50,366 nucleotides of DNA from an uncultured Ruminococcus sp. (GTDB taxonomy: Bacteria; Bacillota; Clostridia; Oscillospirales; Ruminococcaceae): contig CAMCRP010000018.1 of the NCBI GenBank assembly GCA_945877315.1, forward strand, positions 1 through 50,366, given 5' to 3'. This document shows positions 24,438 to 33,596 of the stretch, one piece after another; position 1 is the stretch's first letter; every line of letters starts with the position of its first letter. Made by a program: the position numbers and the translations under genes. The notes beneath the pieces are model-generated. The model ran no database searches and was not told where the DNA came from. It worked only from the letters and a program-made list of their open reading frames with translations.

Positions 24438-27176
24438 ATGGGACTTTTTGATGGATTGTTCGGTTCTTACAGCAAAAGAGAACTAAATAAGATAGAGCCT
24501 ATAAAGAACAAGGTTCTTGCCCTTGACGAGGAATATCAGGCTATGTCTGAAGAAACTCTTAAAGGACAGACAAAGGTACTGAAAGAAAGGCTGGCAAACG
24601 GCGAAACTCTCGACGACATTCTCCCCGAAGCGCTTGCTACGGTAAGAGAGGCTGCATGGAGAGTTCTGGGAAAGAAGCCCTTCCCCGTTCAGATAATCGG
24701 TGCTATTGTTCTTCATCAGGGACGTATCGCAGAAATGAAAACAGGTGAAGGTAAAACCCTCGTTGCCTGCTGTGCCGCTTACCTTAATTCGCTGGACGGC
24801 AAGGGCGTTCACGTTGTTACGGTTAATGACTATCTTGCAAAATCTCAGTCGGAGGAAATGGGTAAGGTTTTCCGCTATCTGGGACAGAGCATCGGCTGTA
24901 TCCTCCACGGTCTGACCAACGACGAAAGACGCGAAGCATACGCCTGCGATATTACCTATGGTACAAACAACGAGTTTGGCTTTGACTATCTCCGTGACAA
25001 CATGGTAATTTATAAGAAGGATATGGTTCAGAGAGGTCACAACTTTGCTATCGTGGACGAGGTTGACTCTATCCTTATCGACGAGGCGAGAACTCCCCTT
25101 ATCATTTCCGGTCAGGGCGATAAATCCACTGAGCTTTACACTACCGTTGATAAATTCGTTAAGACCTTGAAGCCCCACTATGTAGTCGAAATGGACGACA
25201 AGGAGGATCAGGAGGAGCTTGCCGAGGACTGCGACTATATCGTTGACGAAAAGGCAAAGACCGCTACCATTACACGAAACGGCGTAAGAAAGGCTGAGAA
25301 GTACTTTAACGTCATTAACCTGATGGACGCAGAAAATATGACTCTGCTCCACCACATAAATCAGGCACTGAAAGCAAACGGCGTTATGAAGGCAGACATC
25401 GACTACGTTGTAAACGACGAAGGCGAGGTCATTATCGTTGACGAGTTTACGGGACGTTTGATGATAGGCAGACGCTTCAATGACGGTCTGCATCAGGCTA
25501 TCGAAGCAAAGGAAGGCGTTAAGATCGCAAACGAATCCAAGACGCTGGCTACCGTAACCTTCCAGAACTTCTTCCGTCTTTACACAAAGCTGTCCGGTAT
25601 GACAGGTACTGCTATGACCGAGGAGGACGAGTTCAGAGAGATCTACAAGCTGGACGTTGTGGAGATTCCCACAAACCGCCCCGTTCAGAGAATAGACCAC
25701 CCCGACGTTGTTTACAAGACCGAAAAGGGCAAATTCAACGCCGCTATCGAGCAGATCATCGAGTGCCACGAAAAGGGTCAGCCCGTTCTTGTCGGTACGA
25801 TCTCCATCGAAAAATCCGAGCTGCTGTCATCTATGCTGAAAAAGAGGGGCATCAAGCACGAAGTCCTGAACGCTAAGCAGCACGCAAAGGAAGCTGAGAT
25901 AGTTGCTCAGGCAGGTAAGTTCGGAGCTGTTACCATCGCTACCAACATGGCAGGACGAGGAACCGATATTCTTCTGGGCGGTAATGCCGAATTTATGGCA
26001 AAGGCAGATATGCGCAAGGAGGGCATGGATGAGGACCTTATCAACGAGGCTATCAGCTATGCCGAAACCGAGGACCCGCAGATCCTTGCCGCCAGAGAGC
26101 ATTACAGAGAGCTGTACAAGAAGCACAGTGAGGAGATAAAGGAAAAGGCTGACGAGGTAAGAGCAGCAGGCGGTCTGTTCATTCTGGGTACCGAAAGACA
26201 CGAGTCCAGACGTATCGACAATCAGCTGCGAGGACGTGCGGGACGTCAGGGCGACGAGGGCGAAAGCCGCTTCTTCCTCTCCCTGGAGGACGACCTCATG
26301 CGTCTTTTCGGCGGCGACAGAATAACCACTATGATGGACACTCTCAACGTTGACGAGAATATGCCCATCGAAAGCAAGATGCTTACCAAGGTTATCGAAT
26401 CCTCACAGAAAAAGGTTGAAGGACGCAACTTCAGCATAAGAAAGAACGTCCTCAACTACGACGATGTTATGTCCAAGCAGCGTGAGATAATCTACGGTCA
26501 GAGAGCTAAGGTGCTCGACGGCGAGGATATCCACGAGTACATCGTAAAGATGATAAAGGATCTTATTATCGAAAATGTCAACGCTTATATCCTTGACGAC
26601 AGCGTTCAGGACGACTGGAACCTTGCGGGTCTGCGTGACCATTTTATGGGTCTGTTTACCATGCCCAACGATTTCCAGTACACTACCGCAGAACTCAGCG
26701 AGCTGAAAAAACAGGATATTATCAATATGCTGACAGAAAGAGCGCTGGATTTCTACGAAAAGAAGGAGCAGGCTATCGGCAGCGAGGTGCTCAGAGAGCT
26801 TGAGCGTGTTGTTCTGCTGAAAATAGTTGATACAAAGTGGATGAACCACATTGACGATATGGAGGAGCTCAAGCGCGGTATCGGTCTGAGAGCCTACGGT
26901 CAGAAGAACCCTGTTGTTGAGTACCGTTACGAAGGCTTTGAGATGTTCGACGCTATGATCGAAGCCATCAGAGAGGACACCGTAAGAATGCTCTTTACAA
27001 TTCAGGTAAAGAAGGACGAGGCTCCTAAGAGAGAACAGGTTGCTAAGCCTCAGGAAACCGCTTCGGACGGCAGCTTTACCAACGAAAGACGTGTCAAGAA
27101 AGTAGGCAGAAACGATCCCTGCCCCTGCGGAAGCGGCAAGAAATACAAGAACTGCTGCGGAAGCGGACTGAAATGA
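24438..27176 (+). CDS. secA: Protein translocase ATPase SecA
   Basis: This 912-residue motor drives unfolded preproteins through SecYEG. Walker A MKTGEGKT lies near residues 101-108, the DEAD-type Walker B is [11 protein letters not shown], and [11 protein letters not shown] and the arginine-finger motif [11 protein letters not shown] are all present. The preprotein-crosslinking region, helical scaffold ([19 protein letters not shown]) and a C-terminal zinc finger ([13 protein letters not shown]) follow in the usual order. Length fits the longer clostridial SecA form. It is the housekeeping copy; no second SecA is seen. DUF1015 follows after 25 nt. Confidence 0.98.
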   Translation: MGLFDGLFGSYSKRELNKIEPIKNKVLALDEEYQAMSEETLKGQTKVLKERLANGETLDDILPEALATVREAAWRVLGKKPFPVQIIGAIVLHQGRIAEMKTGEGKTLVACCAAYLNSLDGKGVHVVTVNDYLAKSQSEEMGKVFRYLGQSIGCILHGLTNDERREAYACDITYGTNNEFGFDYLRDNMVIYKKDMVQRGHNFAIVDEVDSILIDEARTPLIISGQGDKSTELYTTVDKFVKTLKPHYVVEMDDKEDQEELAEDCDYIVDEKAKTATITRNGVRKAEKYFNVINLMDAENMTLLHHINQALKANGVMKADIDYVVNDEGEVIIVDEFTGRLMIGRRFNDGLHQAIEAKEGVKIANESKTLATVTFQNFFRLYTKLSGMTGTAMTEEDEFREIYKLDVVEIPTNRPVQRIDHPDVVYKTEKGKFNAAIEQIIECHEKGQPVLVGTISIEKSELLSSMLKKRGIKHEVLNAKQHAKEAEIVAQAGKFGAVTIATNMAGRGTDILLGGNAEFMAKADMRKEGMDEDLINEAISYAETEDPQILAAREHYRELYKKHSEEIKEKADEVRAAGGLFILGTERHESRRIDNQLRGRAGRQGDEGESRFFLSLEDDLMRLFGGDRITTMMDTLNVDENMPIESKMLTKVIESSQKKVEGRNFSIRKNVLNYDDVMSKQREIIYGQRAKVLDGEDIHEYIVKMIKDLIIENVNAYILDDSVQDDWNLAGLRDHFMGLFTMPNDFQYTTAELSELKKQDIINMLTERALDFYEKKEQAIGSEVLRELERVVLLKIVDTKWMNHIDDMEELKRGIGLRAYGQKNPVVEYRYEGFEMFDAMIEAIREDTVRMLFTIQVKKDEAPKREQVAKPQETASDGSFTNERRVKKVGRNDPCPCGSGKKYKNCCGSGLK

Positions 27177-27201
27177 TTCTAATTCTGAAAGGATAATTTT
27201 T

Positions 27202-28485
27202 ATGGCAATCGTTAAAGGCTTTAAGGGTCTGAGATACAATACCGAAAAGGGCGGCGACCTGAACACTCTGGTCTGCCCTCCCTATGACATTATTTCCGAG
27301 GAACAGCGTGAGAAATTTATCGAAAGCAACGAGCATAACATCATCAGGCTGGAACTTCCCGCAGGCGAAAATAAATACAGAGAAGCAGGCGTTACCCTTG
27401 AAAAATGGCTGGACGAAGGCATTCTCACCTACGACGATAAGGACAGCATCTATGTCTACGAAATGGTGTTTACCGCTTCGGGCAAGGTGAAGTCTGTCAA
27501 GGGCTTTGTTTCCCTTATTGAGCTGCGTGATTTTGCTGACGGCGTTGTTCTCCCCCACGAAGAAACTCTCTCCAAGGCAAAGGCTGACAGATTCAACCTT
27601 ATGAGCGAAACCAACGCTAATTTCAGCCAGATATACTCCCTCTATATGGACGAGGACGGCTCCGTTTACAGACTTATCGACAGCTGTTCACAGGGCAAGC
27701 CGGATATGGAGGTTACGGATAATGACGGCACCGTTCACAAAATGTGGTGCGTATCCGACGAGAAGATCCTTTCCGAAATTACCGCGAAATTTGCGGATAA
27801 AAAGCTGTATATCGCAGACGGTCATCACCGTTACGAAACTGCTCTCAACTATCACAGACATCTTTGCGCAAACGGCGATGCAGTCCCCGGCGACCTGAGC
27901 GCATTTATCCCCTGTATGCTTGTTAATATGGAAAATGACGGTCTTGTGGTATTCCCCACTCACCGAATTGTCAGGGATATGCCCGAATTTGACGAGCAGA
28001 AGGTTTCCTGCGGTGCAAGCGATTATTTCGATATAAAGGTTGTAAAATCCTCTTCGGAAATGCAGGGTATGCTCACCGCTTACTATGACGAGGGCAGCAA
28101 GGCATTTGCTATGTACACAAAATCGGGCAATTTCACCGTTATGAAGCTTCGTGACGAAAATGCCGTAAAGGAGCTTATGCCCGAAATGTCCGATGCTTAC
28201 TGCGGTCTGGACGTTTCCGTGCTGCACACCCTTATCCTCGAAAGAATTATGGGTATCGACAAGGAAAATATGGCAAATCAGAAAAATCTTACATATACAA
28301 GAAGCTTTGCGGAGGCTCTCGCAGCTGTCGATGACGGCAAGGCAAACTGCGCATTTATCCTCAATCCCACAAAGGTAAGGGAGATAAGAGATGTGGCTGC
28401 CGCTTCCGAAAAGATGCCGCAGAAGTCCACATATTTCTATCCCAAGCTTATTACGGGACTTGTTATGAACAAATTCAAGAGATAA
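27202..28485 (+). CDS. DUF1015 family protein (SerK-like)
   Basis: This 427-residue protein matches the DUF1015 family: N-terminal CPPYDIISEEQR, the ADGHHRYETALNY signature (about 207-219) and a C-terminal ILNPTKVREI region. An archaeal member, SerK from Thermococcus, phosphorylates free L-serine, so a small-molecule kinase or serine-metabolism role is possible. In gut Clostridia the gene is often near serA/serC, but here it sits between secA and cellobiose 2-epimerase. Function remains unproven. Confidence 0.88.
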   Translation: MAIVKGFKGLRYNTEKGGDLNTLVCPPYDIISEEQREKFIESNEHNIIRLELPAGENKYREAGVTLEKWLDEGILTYDDKDSIYVYEMVFTASGKVKSVKGFVSLIELRDFADGVVLPHEETLSKAKADRFNLMSETNANFSQIYSLYMDEDGSVYRLIDSCSQGKPDMEVTDNDGTVHKMWCVSDEKILSEITAKFADKKLYIADGHHRYETALNYHRHLCANGDAVPGDLSAFIPCMLVNMENDGLVVFPTHRIVRDMPEFDEQKVSCGASDYFDIKVVKSSSEMQGMLTAYYDEGSKAFAMYTKSGNFTVMKLRDENAVKELMPEMSDAYCGLDVSVLHTLILERIMGIDKENMANQKNLTYTRSFAEALAAVDDGKANCAFILNPTKVREIRDVAAASEKMPQKSTYFYPKLITGLVMNKFKR

Positions 28486-28506
28486 CTATTGTCAGAGGTG
28501 TTTTTT

Positions 28507-29679
28507 ATGTTTACCGAGGAATGTAAAAAGGAGCTTACCGAACACATTATCCCCTTCTGGAACAAGCTGCGGGACAATGAATTCGGCGGATTTTACGGCT
28601 TTATGAACAATGACCTTGAGGTTGATAAAAAGGCTGACAAGGGCGTTATTCTAAATTCAAGAATACTTTGGTTCTATTCAAGCGCATATTTGACCGTAGG
28701 CGGCGAGGATAATCTTGACAATGCAAAACACGCTTACGAATTTCTGAAAAACTACTGCGTTGACCGTGAAAACGGCGGCGTTTACTGGATGATGAAGTAT
28801 AACGGCGAGGTTTCCGACTCCATGAAGCACACCTATAATCAGGCGTTTGCTATTTATGCGCTGTCCGAATACTATCTTGCTTCAAAGGACAAGGACGCTT
28901 TAAAGCTTGCATTTGAGCTGTTTGACACGGTTGAAAGCAAGTGTACCGACGATATTGCATATATGGAAGCCTTTGACAGAAACTGGCAGCTTATCGATAA
29001 TGACGCTCTCTCCGAAAACGGTCTGATGGCTGACAAGACCATGAACACCGTTCTTCACCTTATTGAGGGCTACACCGTTCTTCTGAAAGCAAGCGGGGAT
29101 ACCCGTGTTGCGGACAGGCTGGATTTCCTTCTCAGACTTGCAAAGGATAAAATATTCGACAGCGAGAACAACTGCCTTAAAGTGTTCTTTGATGTGAACC
29201 TGAATGTTATCGGAGATATTCACTCCTACGGTCACGACATTGAAGCTACATGGCTTATCGACCGTGCCTGTGAGGTTCTGGGAGATTCCGAGCTGGCTGC
29301 CGAATGGAAGGAAATTAACCTGAAAATTTCCGAAAATATCCGCAGCCTTGCACTGAAAAACGGTGCACTCAATAACGAACGTGAAAACAACAAGATCGAC
29401 ACAAAACGCGTTTGGTGGGTACAGGCAGAAGGTATCGTAGGATTCCTTAACGCTTATAAAAACAGCGGCGGAAGAAAGGAATTTCTCGATTCCGCAAAGA
29501 CGCTTTGGACATGGGTCAAGGAAAAACAGATAGACAAACGCTGCGGCGAATGGTGGGGCGAAGTCGCAGAGGACGGCACACCTATGCAGACCGTTGATAT
29601 GGTAAATCCCTGGAAATGTCCGTATCACAACGGCAGAATGTGCATGGAGGTTATCACAAGAAATATAACAGAATTCTGA
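28507..29679 (+). CDS. ce: Cellobiose 2-epimerase (AGE superfamily)
   Basis: This 390-residue enzyme interconverts cellobiose and glucosyl-mannose (epi-cellobiose), letting beta-1,4-glucan or mannan disaccharides enter phosphorolysis. The (alpha/alpha)6-barrel features of cellobiose 2-epimerases are present: FWNKLRDNEFGGFYGF, ADKGVILNSRILWFYS, MKHTYNQAFAIYALSEYY, SYGHDIEATWL, RVWWVQAE and WKCPYHNGRMCMEVITR. By memory it is very close to the Ruminococcus albus enzyme. ATG at 28507 is supported by AGAGGTG 6 nt upstream; a TTG at 28489 is less likely. No mannosylglucose phosphorylase gene is nearby. Confidence 0.93.
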   Translation: MFTEECKKELTEHIIPFWNKLRDNEFGGFYGFMNNDLEVDKKADKGVILNSRILWFYSSAYLTVGGEDNLDNAKHAYEFLKNYCVDRENGGVYWMMKYNGEVSDSMKHTYNQAFAIYALSEYYLASKDKDALKLAFELFDTVESKCTDDIAYMEAFDRNWQLIDNDALSENGLMADKTMNTVLHLIEGYTVLLKASGDTRVADRLDFLLRLAKDKIFDSENNCLKVFFDVNLNVIGDIHSYGHDIEATWLIDRACEVLGDSELAAEWKEINLKISENIRSLALKNGALNNERENNKIDTKRVWWVQAEGIVGFLNAYKNSGGRKEFLDSAKTLWTWVKEKQIDKRCGEWWGEVAEDGTPMQTVDMVNPWKCPYHNGRMCMEVITRNITEF

Positions 29680-29693
29680 GGGGGCGCCAATTT

Positions 29694-29954
29694 ATGGCAC
29701 TTATTAACGTAACCGAGCAGATCGTTGAAAAGAGAATGCAGGAGATACTTCCGACAATTAACTGCTGCAAATGCGAAAAATGCTACCTTGACATGATCGC
29801 AATTGCGCTGAACTATTTAAAACCCCAGTATGTCAACACGGAACAGGGTCAGCTTATCAAGCTTGCAGAAAATCTGTCCATGCAGAAAACCGTTGACATT
29901 GACATTGCCTGTGTAAAGGCGATAGACATTGTCAGCCGTTCTCCGAAGCACTAA
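29694..29954 (+). CDS. comFB: ComFB family protein
   Basis: This 86-residue protein matches the late-competence ComFB family, with two closely placed cysteine pairs (INCCKCEKCYLDMIAIALNYL) likely to bind zinc, then KPQYV and a helical C-terminus. In Bacillus it sits in the comF operon but is not needed for uptake. In cyanobacteria ComFB-type proteins have been reported to bind cyclic dinucleotides, so a second-messenger sensor role is possible; this window has two other c-di-GMP proteins. ATG at 29694 follows GAGGGGG. It lies between the epimerase and moxR with short gaps, probably cotranscribed. Confidence 0.88.
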   Translation: MALINVTEQIVEKRMQEILPTINCCKCEKCYLDMIAIALNYLKPQYVNTEQGQLIKLAENLSMQKTVDIDIACVKAIDIVSRSPKH

Positions 29955-29975
29955 TGAAAACCGGGAGGCTGAATT

Positions 29976-30920
29976 TTGGATAAAGAACAGAATATAATTA
30001 TCTCTCAGGCTTCCGACATAATTTCCGAGGTCAAAAAAGCCGTTATCGGCAAGGACGAAGTAATTCTTAAGGTGCTGCTGGCGATGATCTCGGGCGGTCA
30101 TATACTGCTGGAGGACATTCCCGGTGTGGGCAAGACCACTATGGCGCTTGCGTTTTCAAAGGCACTTTCTCTGGACTACAAGCGTATGCAGTTCACCCCC
30201 GATGTGCTCCCCTCGGACGTTACAGGCTTTAACATTTTCAACAAGCAGACAGGACGGTTTGAGTACAAGGAGGGTGCGGCAATATGCAGCCTGTTCCTTG
30301 CGGACGAAATAAACCGTACCTCCAGCAAAACTCAGTCGGCTCTGCTGGAGCTGATGGAGGAAGGCAGCGTTACGGTGGACGGCGTTACAAGACCCCTCCC
30401 AAAGCCGTATATCGTCATTGCCACGGAAAATCCCATAGGCTCGGTGGGAACGCAGCAGCTTCCCGAATCACAGCTGGACAGATTTATCGTCCGCCTTTCC
30501 ATGGGCTATCCCGACAAAAACAGCGAGATAAGCATACTCAAAGCCCGTTCGGAAAGCGAGCCTGCCGCAAGTGTACGCAGAATAGTTTCCTCGGAGGATA
30601 TTCTTCGTATGCAGGAGGCGGCTAAAAAAATCTATGTTGACGACAAGGTTTACGATTATATGGTAAGGCTTGTGTCGGCAACGAGGGAGCACCCGCTTAT
30701 TCGTCTGGGAATAAGTCCCAGAGGTACCGTTGCGCTGGCGGCAATGACAAGGGCTGTTGCGCTTTTGCGGGGCAGGGATTTTGCTGTTCCCGATGATGTC
30801 AGATATATTTTCAAGGACGTGTGCTGTCACCGCCTTGTTATGTCACCCAAAAGCAAGCTGAACGGCGAAACTGCCGCTTCGGTAATTGATTCAATTGCCG
30901 CATCGGTTTCAGCCGAATAA
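29976..30920 (+). CDS. MoxR-type AAA+ ATPase
   Basis: This 314-residue AAA+ ATPase has Walker A in DIPGVGKTTMAL, Walker B LADEINR, sensor 1 ATENP and a downstream arginine-finger region (QLPESQLDRFIVRLSMGYP). MoxR proteins act as chaperones that assemble or activate membrane or metal-containing complexes, normally with DUF58 and transglutaminase or VWA partners. The TTG start is chosen because GGGAGG sits 7 nt upstream. Its usual DUF58/transglutaminase partners lie 10 to 14 kb away on the other strand. Confidence 0.93.
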   Translation: MDKEQNIIISQASDIISEVKKAVIGKDEVILKVLLAMISGGHILLEDIPGVGKTTMALAFSKALSLDYKRMQFTPDVLPSDVTGFNIFNKQTGRFEYKEGAAICSLFLADEINRTSSKTQSALLELMEEGSVTVDGVTRPLPKPYIVIATENPIGSVGTQQLPESQLDRFIVRLSMGYPDKNSEISILKARSESEPAASVRRIVSSEDILRMQEAAKKIYVDDKVYDYMVRLVSATREHPLIRLGISPRGTVALAAMTRAVALLRGRDFAVPDDVRYIFKDVCCHRLVMSPKSKLNGETAASVIDSIAASVSAE

Positions 30921-30964
30921 ATCAATAAAAAGCACACCGTTATCAGGAGAGTGTTATAATACAA

Positions 30965-32317
30965 ATGCAGAAGATATTATGCGGCAGCAAAACTGCTGTT
31001 GTTACGGCTCTGGCACTTATATTTTCAATGCTTCTTTCTTTGCGGACGGATGCCGTGACCTTTACCCCAAATTTTACCGTTGAAAGCGATGCTGCATACC
31101 TTGTCAATCTGGACAAGGATCTGACGCTTTACGAAAAAAATGCGGACAAGCGGTGCTATCCTGCGTCGCTTACCAAAATAATGACGGCTATTGTGGTGCT
31201 GGAAAATGTCCCCGATCTGGACAATACCTACGTCGAAGCCCCGCTGGTGGTGTTTGACGAGCTTTATATGACAGGTGCGTCCACAGCGGATTATTCCAGA
31301 GGAGAAATAGCTTCCGTAAATGACCTTATGCACGCTATGCTCATGGCATCTGCCTGTGAAGCGGCAGGAACGCTTGCCTATCACGTAGGCGGAGAAAGCA
31401 TTCCCAACTTCATTGACATGATGAACACCAAAGCACAGGAGCTGGGCTGCACGGGGACACATTTTACAAATCCCCACGGTCTGTTTGACCCCGATCAGTA
31501 CACCACGGCAAGAGATATGGCGGTCATTACTCAGTATGCTATTGAGAATTATCCCAAATTTATGGAGATCGCATCTACTGTTGAATATCAGCTCTCCCCT
31601 ACCAACAAGCGTCCCGACGGGGCAACGGTGTATCACACTAACAGTATGCTGAAATCCTCCAGCGATTTCTATTATCCCTATGCAAAGGGTATCAAAACGG
31701 GTACTCTCGATGAATCGGGACGAAATCTCATTACCATGGCAAGCTGCGACGGCAACAACTACTTGTTGGTAACTATGGGCGCACCCATGACTCTGGAGGA
31801 CGGCACTAAGGCAAATTTTCAGTACAGCGACCACAAAAACATCTATGAGTGGGCGTTCAATACCTTTGAGTATATGAACATCATGAGGACAGACGAAGCT
31901 GTTTCCGAGGTTTCCGTCAGATTCGGTCAGGACAAGGACTATGTGAGCGTTTGCCCCAAGGACCCCTACTCCACCCTATGGCCAAACACCTATGACACAG
32001 CCAACATCTACAGAAAGATCACCAAGGAAGAGGTAGTTCAGGCACCCGTTCACAAGGGCGATAAGCTGGGTACTATCGAGCTGCAGCTGTCGGGACAGAC
32101 ACTGTTCACCACCGACCTTGTGGCAATGGACGACGTGGAGATCTCCATGCTGGATTACAACATCGATCTGGCAAAGAAGTTCACAAAATCCTCCATGTTC
32201 AAGATCGCCATAGCAGGTGCTGTTGTTCTGGTACTGCTTTACGTCATCATCTACATTTCAACGGGACGCAAAAAGAAACGCCGCATCAAGCGTGTAAACA
32301 AGAGCAGACGCTTTTAA
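30965..32317 (+). CDS. dacF: D-alanyl-D-alanine carboxypeptidase (PBP5/DacF type)
   Basis: This 450-residue serine peptidase trims the terminal D-Ala of peptidoglycan stem peptides. A signal anchor (about 8-26) precedes the penicillin-binding domain: SLTK at 68-71 (Ser68 nucleophile), KTG at 244-246, and SAC at 129-131 where the family usually has SxN. After the domain comes the C-terminal beta domain, a transmembrane helix (about 415-436, VLLYVIIYIS) and a basic tail (KKKRRIKRVNKSRRF), so it is anchored at both ends. The Asn-to-Cys change at 131 is notable. Ribosome site AGGAG is rather far (15 nt) from the ATG. Confidence 0.9.
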   Translation: MQKILCGSKTAVVTALALIFSMLLSLRTDAVTFTPNFTVESDAAYLVNLDKDLTLYEKNADKRCYPASLTKIMTAIVVLENVPDLDNTYVEAPLVVFDELYMTGASTADYSRGEIASVNDLMHAMLMASACEAAGTLAYHVGGESIPNFIDMMNTKAQELGCTGTHFTNPHGLFDPDQYTTARDMAVITQYAIENYPKFMEIASTVEYQLSPTNKRPDGATVYHTNSMLKSSSDFYYPYAKGIKTGTLDESGRNLITMASCDGNNYLLVTMGAPMTLEDGTKANFQYSDHKNIYEWAFNTFEYMNIMRTDEAVSEVSVRFGQDKDYVSVCPKDPYSTLWPNTYDTANIYRKITKEEVVQAPVHKGDKLGTIELQLSGQTLFTTDLVAMDDVEISMLDYNIDLAKKFTKSSMFKIAIAGAVVLVLLYVIIYISTGRKKKRRIKRVNKSRRF

Positions 32318-32326
32318 AAAGGGAAA

Positions 32327-32355
32327 AAGCCCGCCGACCTAAGATCAACGGGCTT
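32327..32355 (+). terminator. Possible terminator after the carboxypeptidase
   Basis: AAGCCCG and CGGGCTT enclose a 15-nt loop just after the stop. The U-run is weak. Confidence 0.45.
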
Positions 32356-32408
32356 ATGCAGTAAAAATTTTACCGTCGAAACGGACGGATAAGAAAGGAT
32401 CGATAAAG

Positions 32409-32753
32409 ATGAAAGAACTTCCAAACGAAATGGAAAGAAATCTCAGGGCGCTCATCAAGTCAAAATACAGAAGCGTGAGGGAATTCGCCGCAAAGGCAGA
32501 GATACCATACACAACTGTTGCGACTATCCTCAACAGAGGAATCCTCAACTCCACTGTCAGCAATGTTATCAAGATCTGCAATGCACTTAACCTTGATATA
32601 CATATGCTTACCAAAGGCGAGCTGGTAGAGGCTGCTCCCGAAAACCCCGAGGATCGCCAGTATGACAAGGAAACTATCAAGGTTGCCAACGCCTATATGA
32701 AGGCAACTTCTGATAATAAGTTTGTTGTTAGACACGTCCTTAATCTTGACTGA
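32409..32753 (+). CDS. XRE-family helix-turn-helix regulator
   Basis: This 114-residue protein has an N-terminal phage-repressor-like HTH (about 8-65): SVREFAAKAEIPYTTVATIL is the HTH and NVIKICNALNLDIHMLT completes the five-helix fold. The C-terminal 45 residues are short, acidic then helical, with no peptidase or kinase domain. Targets are unknown. A stop codon sits inside a perfect hairpin, and a second terminator follows. Confidence 0.85.
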   Translation: MKELPNEMERNLRALIKSKYRSVREFAAKAEIPYTTVATILNRGILNSTVSNVIKICNALNLDIHMLTKGELVEAAPENPEDRQYDKETIKVANAYMKATSDNKFVVRHVLNLD

Positions 32754-32780
32754 TCCTGCAAACCCACATTTGCAGGATCA
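32751..32780 (+). terminator. Perfect 12-bp hairpin containing the XRE stop codon
   Basis: TGATCCTGCAAA, CCCACA loop, TTTGCAGGATCA. The first three bases are the stop codon of the XRE gene. No U-run, so it may protect the mRNA 3' end or be a protein-binding palindrome. Confidence 0.7.
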
Positions 32781-32789
32781 GACCTCTCA

Positions 32790-32815
32790 CCCCCGCCATT
32801 GGCGGGGGATTTTTT
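32790..32815 (+). terminator. Terminator after the XRE gene
   Basis: CCCCCGCC-ATT-GGCGGGGG followed by ATTTTTT: a strong intrinsic terminator whose core also occurs in the perfect hairpin at 7077-7109. Confidence 0.88.
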
Positions 32816-32890
32816 GCGGGAAACTCCCGACAATATAAAGAATACCACAGATTCTGTTAATTGTCAAATATATATGACAAAATGTGGCGA

Positions 32891-32940
32891 TATTCGGCAG
32901 AAATAGTTATAATTCGACAGAATTCGACAAAAAAATTCGA
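32891..32940 (+). promoter_or_regulatory. 10-bp-phased direct repeats upstream of maf
   Basis: TATTCGGCAG (32891), AATTCGACAG (32911), AATTCGACAA (32921) and AAAAATTCGA (32931) fall in 10-bp steps just before the maf -35 box. This is one helical turn per unit. It may bind a regulator. The palindrome TTGTCA-N8-TGACAA at 32861-32880 lies just upstream. Confidence 0.5.
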
Positions 32941-32951
32941 AAAAATCATAG

Positions 32952-32980
32952 TTGCAGTATCGGAAATAATGTGGTATAAT
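32952..32980 (+). promoter_or_regulatory. Promoter of maf
   Basis: TTGCAG, 17 nt and TATAAT lie about 35 nt before the start at 33015. Confidence 0.75.
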
Positions 32981-33014
32981 ATCAAAAAAACAGATAAAGA
33001 ACGGAGATATGAAA

Positions 33015-33596
33015 ATGAAAATTATACTTGCTTCGGCGTCCCCCAGACGGCAGGAGCTTATGAAGATTGTTTGCGGGTCGTTTAAAACAGTCCCCGCGGA
33101 TATTGATGAAAGCATCGGCGACGGCGTTTTGCCTATGGACGCTGCGGAGCTTCTTGCACGGAAAAAGGCGGAGAAGGTTTCCGAGGACTATAAAAATGCC
33201 GTCGTTATCGGCTGCGATACGGCGGTCATTGTTGATGATATTATGCTGGGAAAGCCCCTTGATGACAGCGACGCTTACAAAATGCTCTCCCTCCTGTCGG
33301 GCAGAAAGCACAAGGTGGTCACGGGTGTCTGCCTGAAATACGGCGAGCTGGAGGAAAGCTTCTCGTCTGTTTCCGAGGTGGAATTTTACCCCCTCACCGA
33401 CGAGGAGATAAACAAATATGTGGAAACGGGCGAACCCAAGGATAAGGCGGGCGCATACGGCATACAGGGCGAAGGCAGCCTGCTTGTCAAGGGTATCTGC
33501 GGCGATTTCTTCAATATCGTGGGACTTCCCGCCGCCCGTCTGAAACGTGAGCTTGCGGATTTCATCAAAAAAATCGAGGAAAATTCGGAGGATTAA
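33015..33596 (+). CDS. maf: Maf-like nucleotide pyrophosphatase
   Basis: This 193-residue enzyme hydrolyses non-canonical or excess nucleoside triphosphates (dTTP, UTP or modified bases) and is linked to septum formation. The family fingerprint is complete: LASASPRRQEL at the N-terminus, DTAVIVDD with the catalytic Asp, and KPLDDSDAYKMLSLLSGRKH. ATG at 33015 is used (GGAG 8 nt upstream); ATG at 33009 would be only 2 nt away. It ends convergent with rlmA, overlapping it by 4 nt. Confidence 0.92.
   Translation: MKIILASASPRRQELMKIVCGSFKTVPADIDESIGDGVLPMDAAELLARKKAEKVSEDYKNAVVIGCDTAVIVDDIMLGKPLDDSDAYKMLSLLSGRKHKVVTGVCLKYGELEESFSSVSEVEFYPLTDEEINKYVETGEPKDKAGAYGIQGEGSLLVKGICGDFFNIVGLPAARLKRELADFIKKIEENSED

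Noticed and set aside
24483..25769. 428-codon open frame antisense to secA
   Set aside because: Opposite strongly conserved SecA motifs; composition (many V, L, N) is typical of the antisense of this gene.
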